DNA of 64,000 nt from Cordilura impudica (taxonomy: Eukaryota; Arthropoda; Insecta; Diptera; Scathophagidae): assembly GCA_963682025.1 (NCBI GenBank), contig OY821520.1:179060626-179124625 (forward strand), written 5' to 3'. The position numbers and the translations under genes were made by a program. The notes beneath the pieces are model-generated. The model did no database searches. It saw nothing but the letters and a program-made list of their open reading frames with translations, and was not told the DNA's origin. Shown piece by piece: positions 62,647 through 64,000 of the stretch (position 1 is the first letter of the stretch; each line of letters opens with the position of its first letter).

Positions 62647-64000
62647 TTATATTATAGTTTCTTTCGGATAATTCAGAAAATATCCCTTTGAAATATATCT
62701 TCTAAAAATTTCTCTTAATTGATCCAAGTCGCCTTCTGCAATAAAAATAATCATTTTCTTATGTATTTCCTTAAATTCCTCTATTGTTTCATTTGTAAGA
62801 ATTATTTGTGTTTTATACTTATTCACAATTTCTTCTTTTATAAAAAAATGATCACCTAATTCCTCGTCGGATGAATGTACTGTTGCCATTGTTATGTCAT
62901 CTTCTATATTATTGACTGAAAACGATTTTAAGATACTGGTATTCGCAGTACTCAATCTCAAATTGATATTCTCCTAAGTTTAGTAACCATCGTTGGTGCC
63001 TGGGTGACATGTCTTTCCCTCTATATTTGTAGTGTAAATACTTGATTGGCTGGTGATCGGTTAGAATTTTGAATTTTCTGCCGTAAATGTAGGGTCTAAA
63101 AAAGTTTACGCTCCACATAATTGCTAAAAATTCCTTGTCAGTCGCAGAATAGTTTCTTTCGTGGTTGTTTAAGGTTCTTGAAGCGTAGCACATCGGGTGC
63201 CCTTCTTGTGATAGTACTACACCAATCGCATTATTGGATGCATCGGTCGTCAATGTAAATTGCTTTTCGAAGTCGGGATAACGTAGAATAGGATGTGCAC
63301 TGATTAATGTTTTTAACTTCTCGAAGGCTTCAACGTAAGTTGGATCCCTCGTATTAATTTTTGTATCTTTCTTTAATAATTTCGTAATTGGCTGAGCTAC
63401 CTTCGCATAGTTTTTTACGAATTTTCGATAGTAGCCCGTTAATCCCAAAAAACTTTTTATCTGTTTCTCAGTTTTTGGTAATCCTGAATTTTGAATTATT
63501 TTAATTTTGTCTGGATTTGGCTTCATGCCGTCTTTCTTCAATATGTGTCCTAAGAATTCAGTTTCCTTTTTTAAAAAATTACACTTGTCTATTTGTATTT
63601 TTAAATTTTTACTTTCGAGGACTTTAGAAATGTCTCCTATAGTTTTAATATGTTCAGGTGCTAAATATCAAAATGTCGTCTAAATACACGACGCAATTTT
63701 TATTAATGCAGTCTATCGTTCATCAACAAATTCATATAACCCGTGTGGGGTGACAAATGCCGTTTTTTCTCTATCTTCTTTTTTAACTAATATTTGATGG
63801 TACCCCTTTGCCAAGTCTAGAGTAGTAAAATACTGAACTCTTCCCAGCTTATCTAATATTGAATCGATATTCGGCAAAGGATAATTATCATCAATAGTAA
63901 CTTCATTTAACTTTCTGTAGTCTATTACTATTCGATATTACTTTTCGCCTGAATTGTCTATTTTCTTTGGTATAACTATTAAAGGACTTGAATATCTTGC
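62647..64000 (-). pseudogene. pol: Errantivirus 2 Pol: RT and RNase H
   Basis: From the right edge: [40 protein letters not shown] (with a stop at 63945), then a deletion around the fingers. CVVYLDDILIF (YLDD, near 63685) follows with frame breaks. 63541-62909 is open: SFLGLTGYYRKFVKNYAKVA, TTDASNNAIGVVLSQEGHPM, ILTDHQPIKYLHYKYRGKDM and RHQRWLLNLGEYQFEIEY. 62961-62647 continues the linker to integrase. Confidence 0.8.

Larger units (their letters stand above)
60142..64000 (-). mobile_element. Second errantivirus, decayed, running off the right edge
   Basis: Minus-strand order: RT and RNase H (64000-62940), linker, integrase (62635-61718), env remnants (61716 to about 60500), purine tract AAAGGGGGGAG near 60390-60380, and LTR starting AGTAGTTACATATATAG at about 60383. 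The LTR appears to continue to 59780, be interrupted by the BEL element, and end near 50240. It is a different lineage from the 41-49 kb provirus; the two pol genes share order but not close identity. Confidence 0.75.

Overview
The window is a slice of an AT-rich insect nuclear genome, almost certainly a higher fly (Diptera: Schizophora). The evidence is two minus-strand exons that match DmX/rabconnectin-3A, errantivirus-type (gypsy) proviruses with PPT-AGTTA...AATT LTRs, DINE-1/mini-me-like repeats carrying (GTCC)n tracts, and the mix of Jockey, BEL/Pao, mariner, Transib, hAT and MULE relics. No bacterial-type gene, operon, tRNA or rRNA was seen. The only host coding sequence I can support is a 270-bp WD40 exon at 30120-30389 and a probable 88-bp exon at 39393-39480. 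Both are on the minus strand with compatible splice phases, so about 9 kb between them is one transposon-packed intron. Most of the remaining sequence is nested transposable elements.

Layout. 1-2000: internally deleted Transib (RAG1-like) element inserted in a minus-strand Jockey LINE (2006-5690). That LINE also carries the 3' end of another LINE (about 4165-4975). 6206-6382: Tc1 relic. 6826-9266: BEL/Pao deletion derivative with 5-bp target duplication CTATT. 10091-12560: decayed hAT/ZMYM1-like element. 12664-16175: full-length Transib with TIRs and target duplication CGGCG. 16486-25453: decayed Ty3/gypsy element containing a 2570-bp tandem duplication and bracketed by about 700-bp direct repeats. 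26848-27363: LINE RT tail. 28335-29533: complete mariner-like element (TA duplication, TIRs) with an open transposase frame. 30120-39480: DmX exons and an intron holding an uncharacterised transposon-type gene, a LINE split by a Helentron-like repeat, an interspersed repeat, a MULE relic and another LINE.

40100-50120: remains of LTR-element gag sequence, into which a mariner (41065-49298) inserted. That mariner was itself hit by an errantivirus (41482-48832, target duplication CGCG) with gag, pol and a fusion-type env. A 323-bp MITE lies beside it. 50339 to about 59777: an env-bearing BEL/Pao element with 0.8-kb LTRs. It carries three hairpin repeats per LTR, a 10-copy minisatellite leader, broken gag/pol and an intact 564-aa env with a furin site. 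It appears to sit inside the LTR of a second, minus-strand, decayed errantivirus that runs off the right edge (60141-64000).

The elements do not act as a pathway. What they record is a chronology of insertions, in places four layers deep: gag relic, then mariner, then errantivirus; and second errantivirus, then env-bearing BEL. The most interesting items are the env-carrying BEL/Pao element with env in the same reading frame as pol, the intact mariner-like element, the Transib with its full target-site signature, and the uncharacterised transposon-like gene at 30936-32498.
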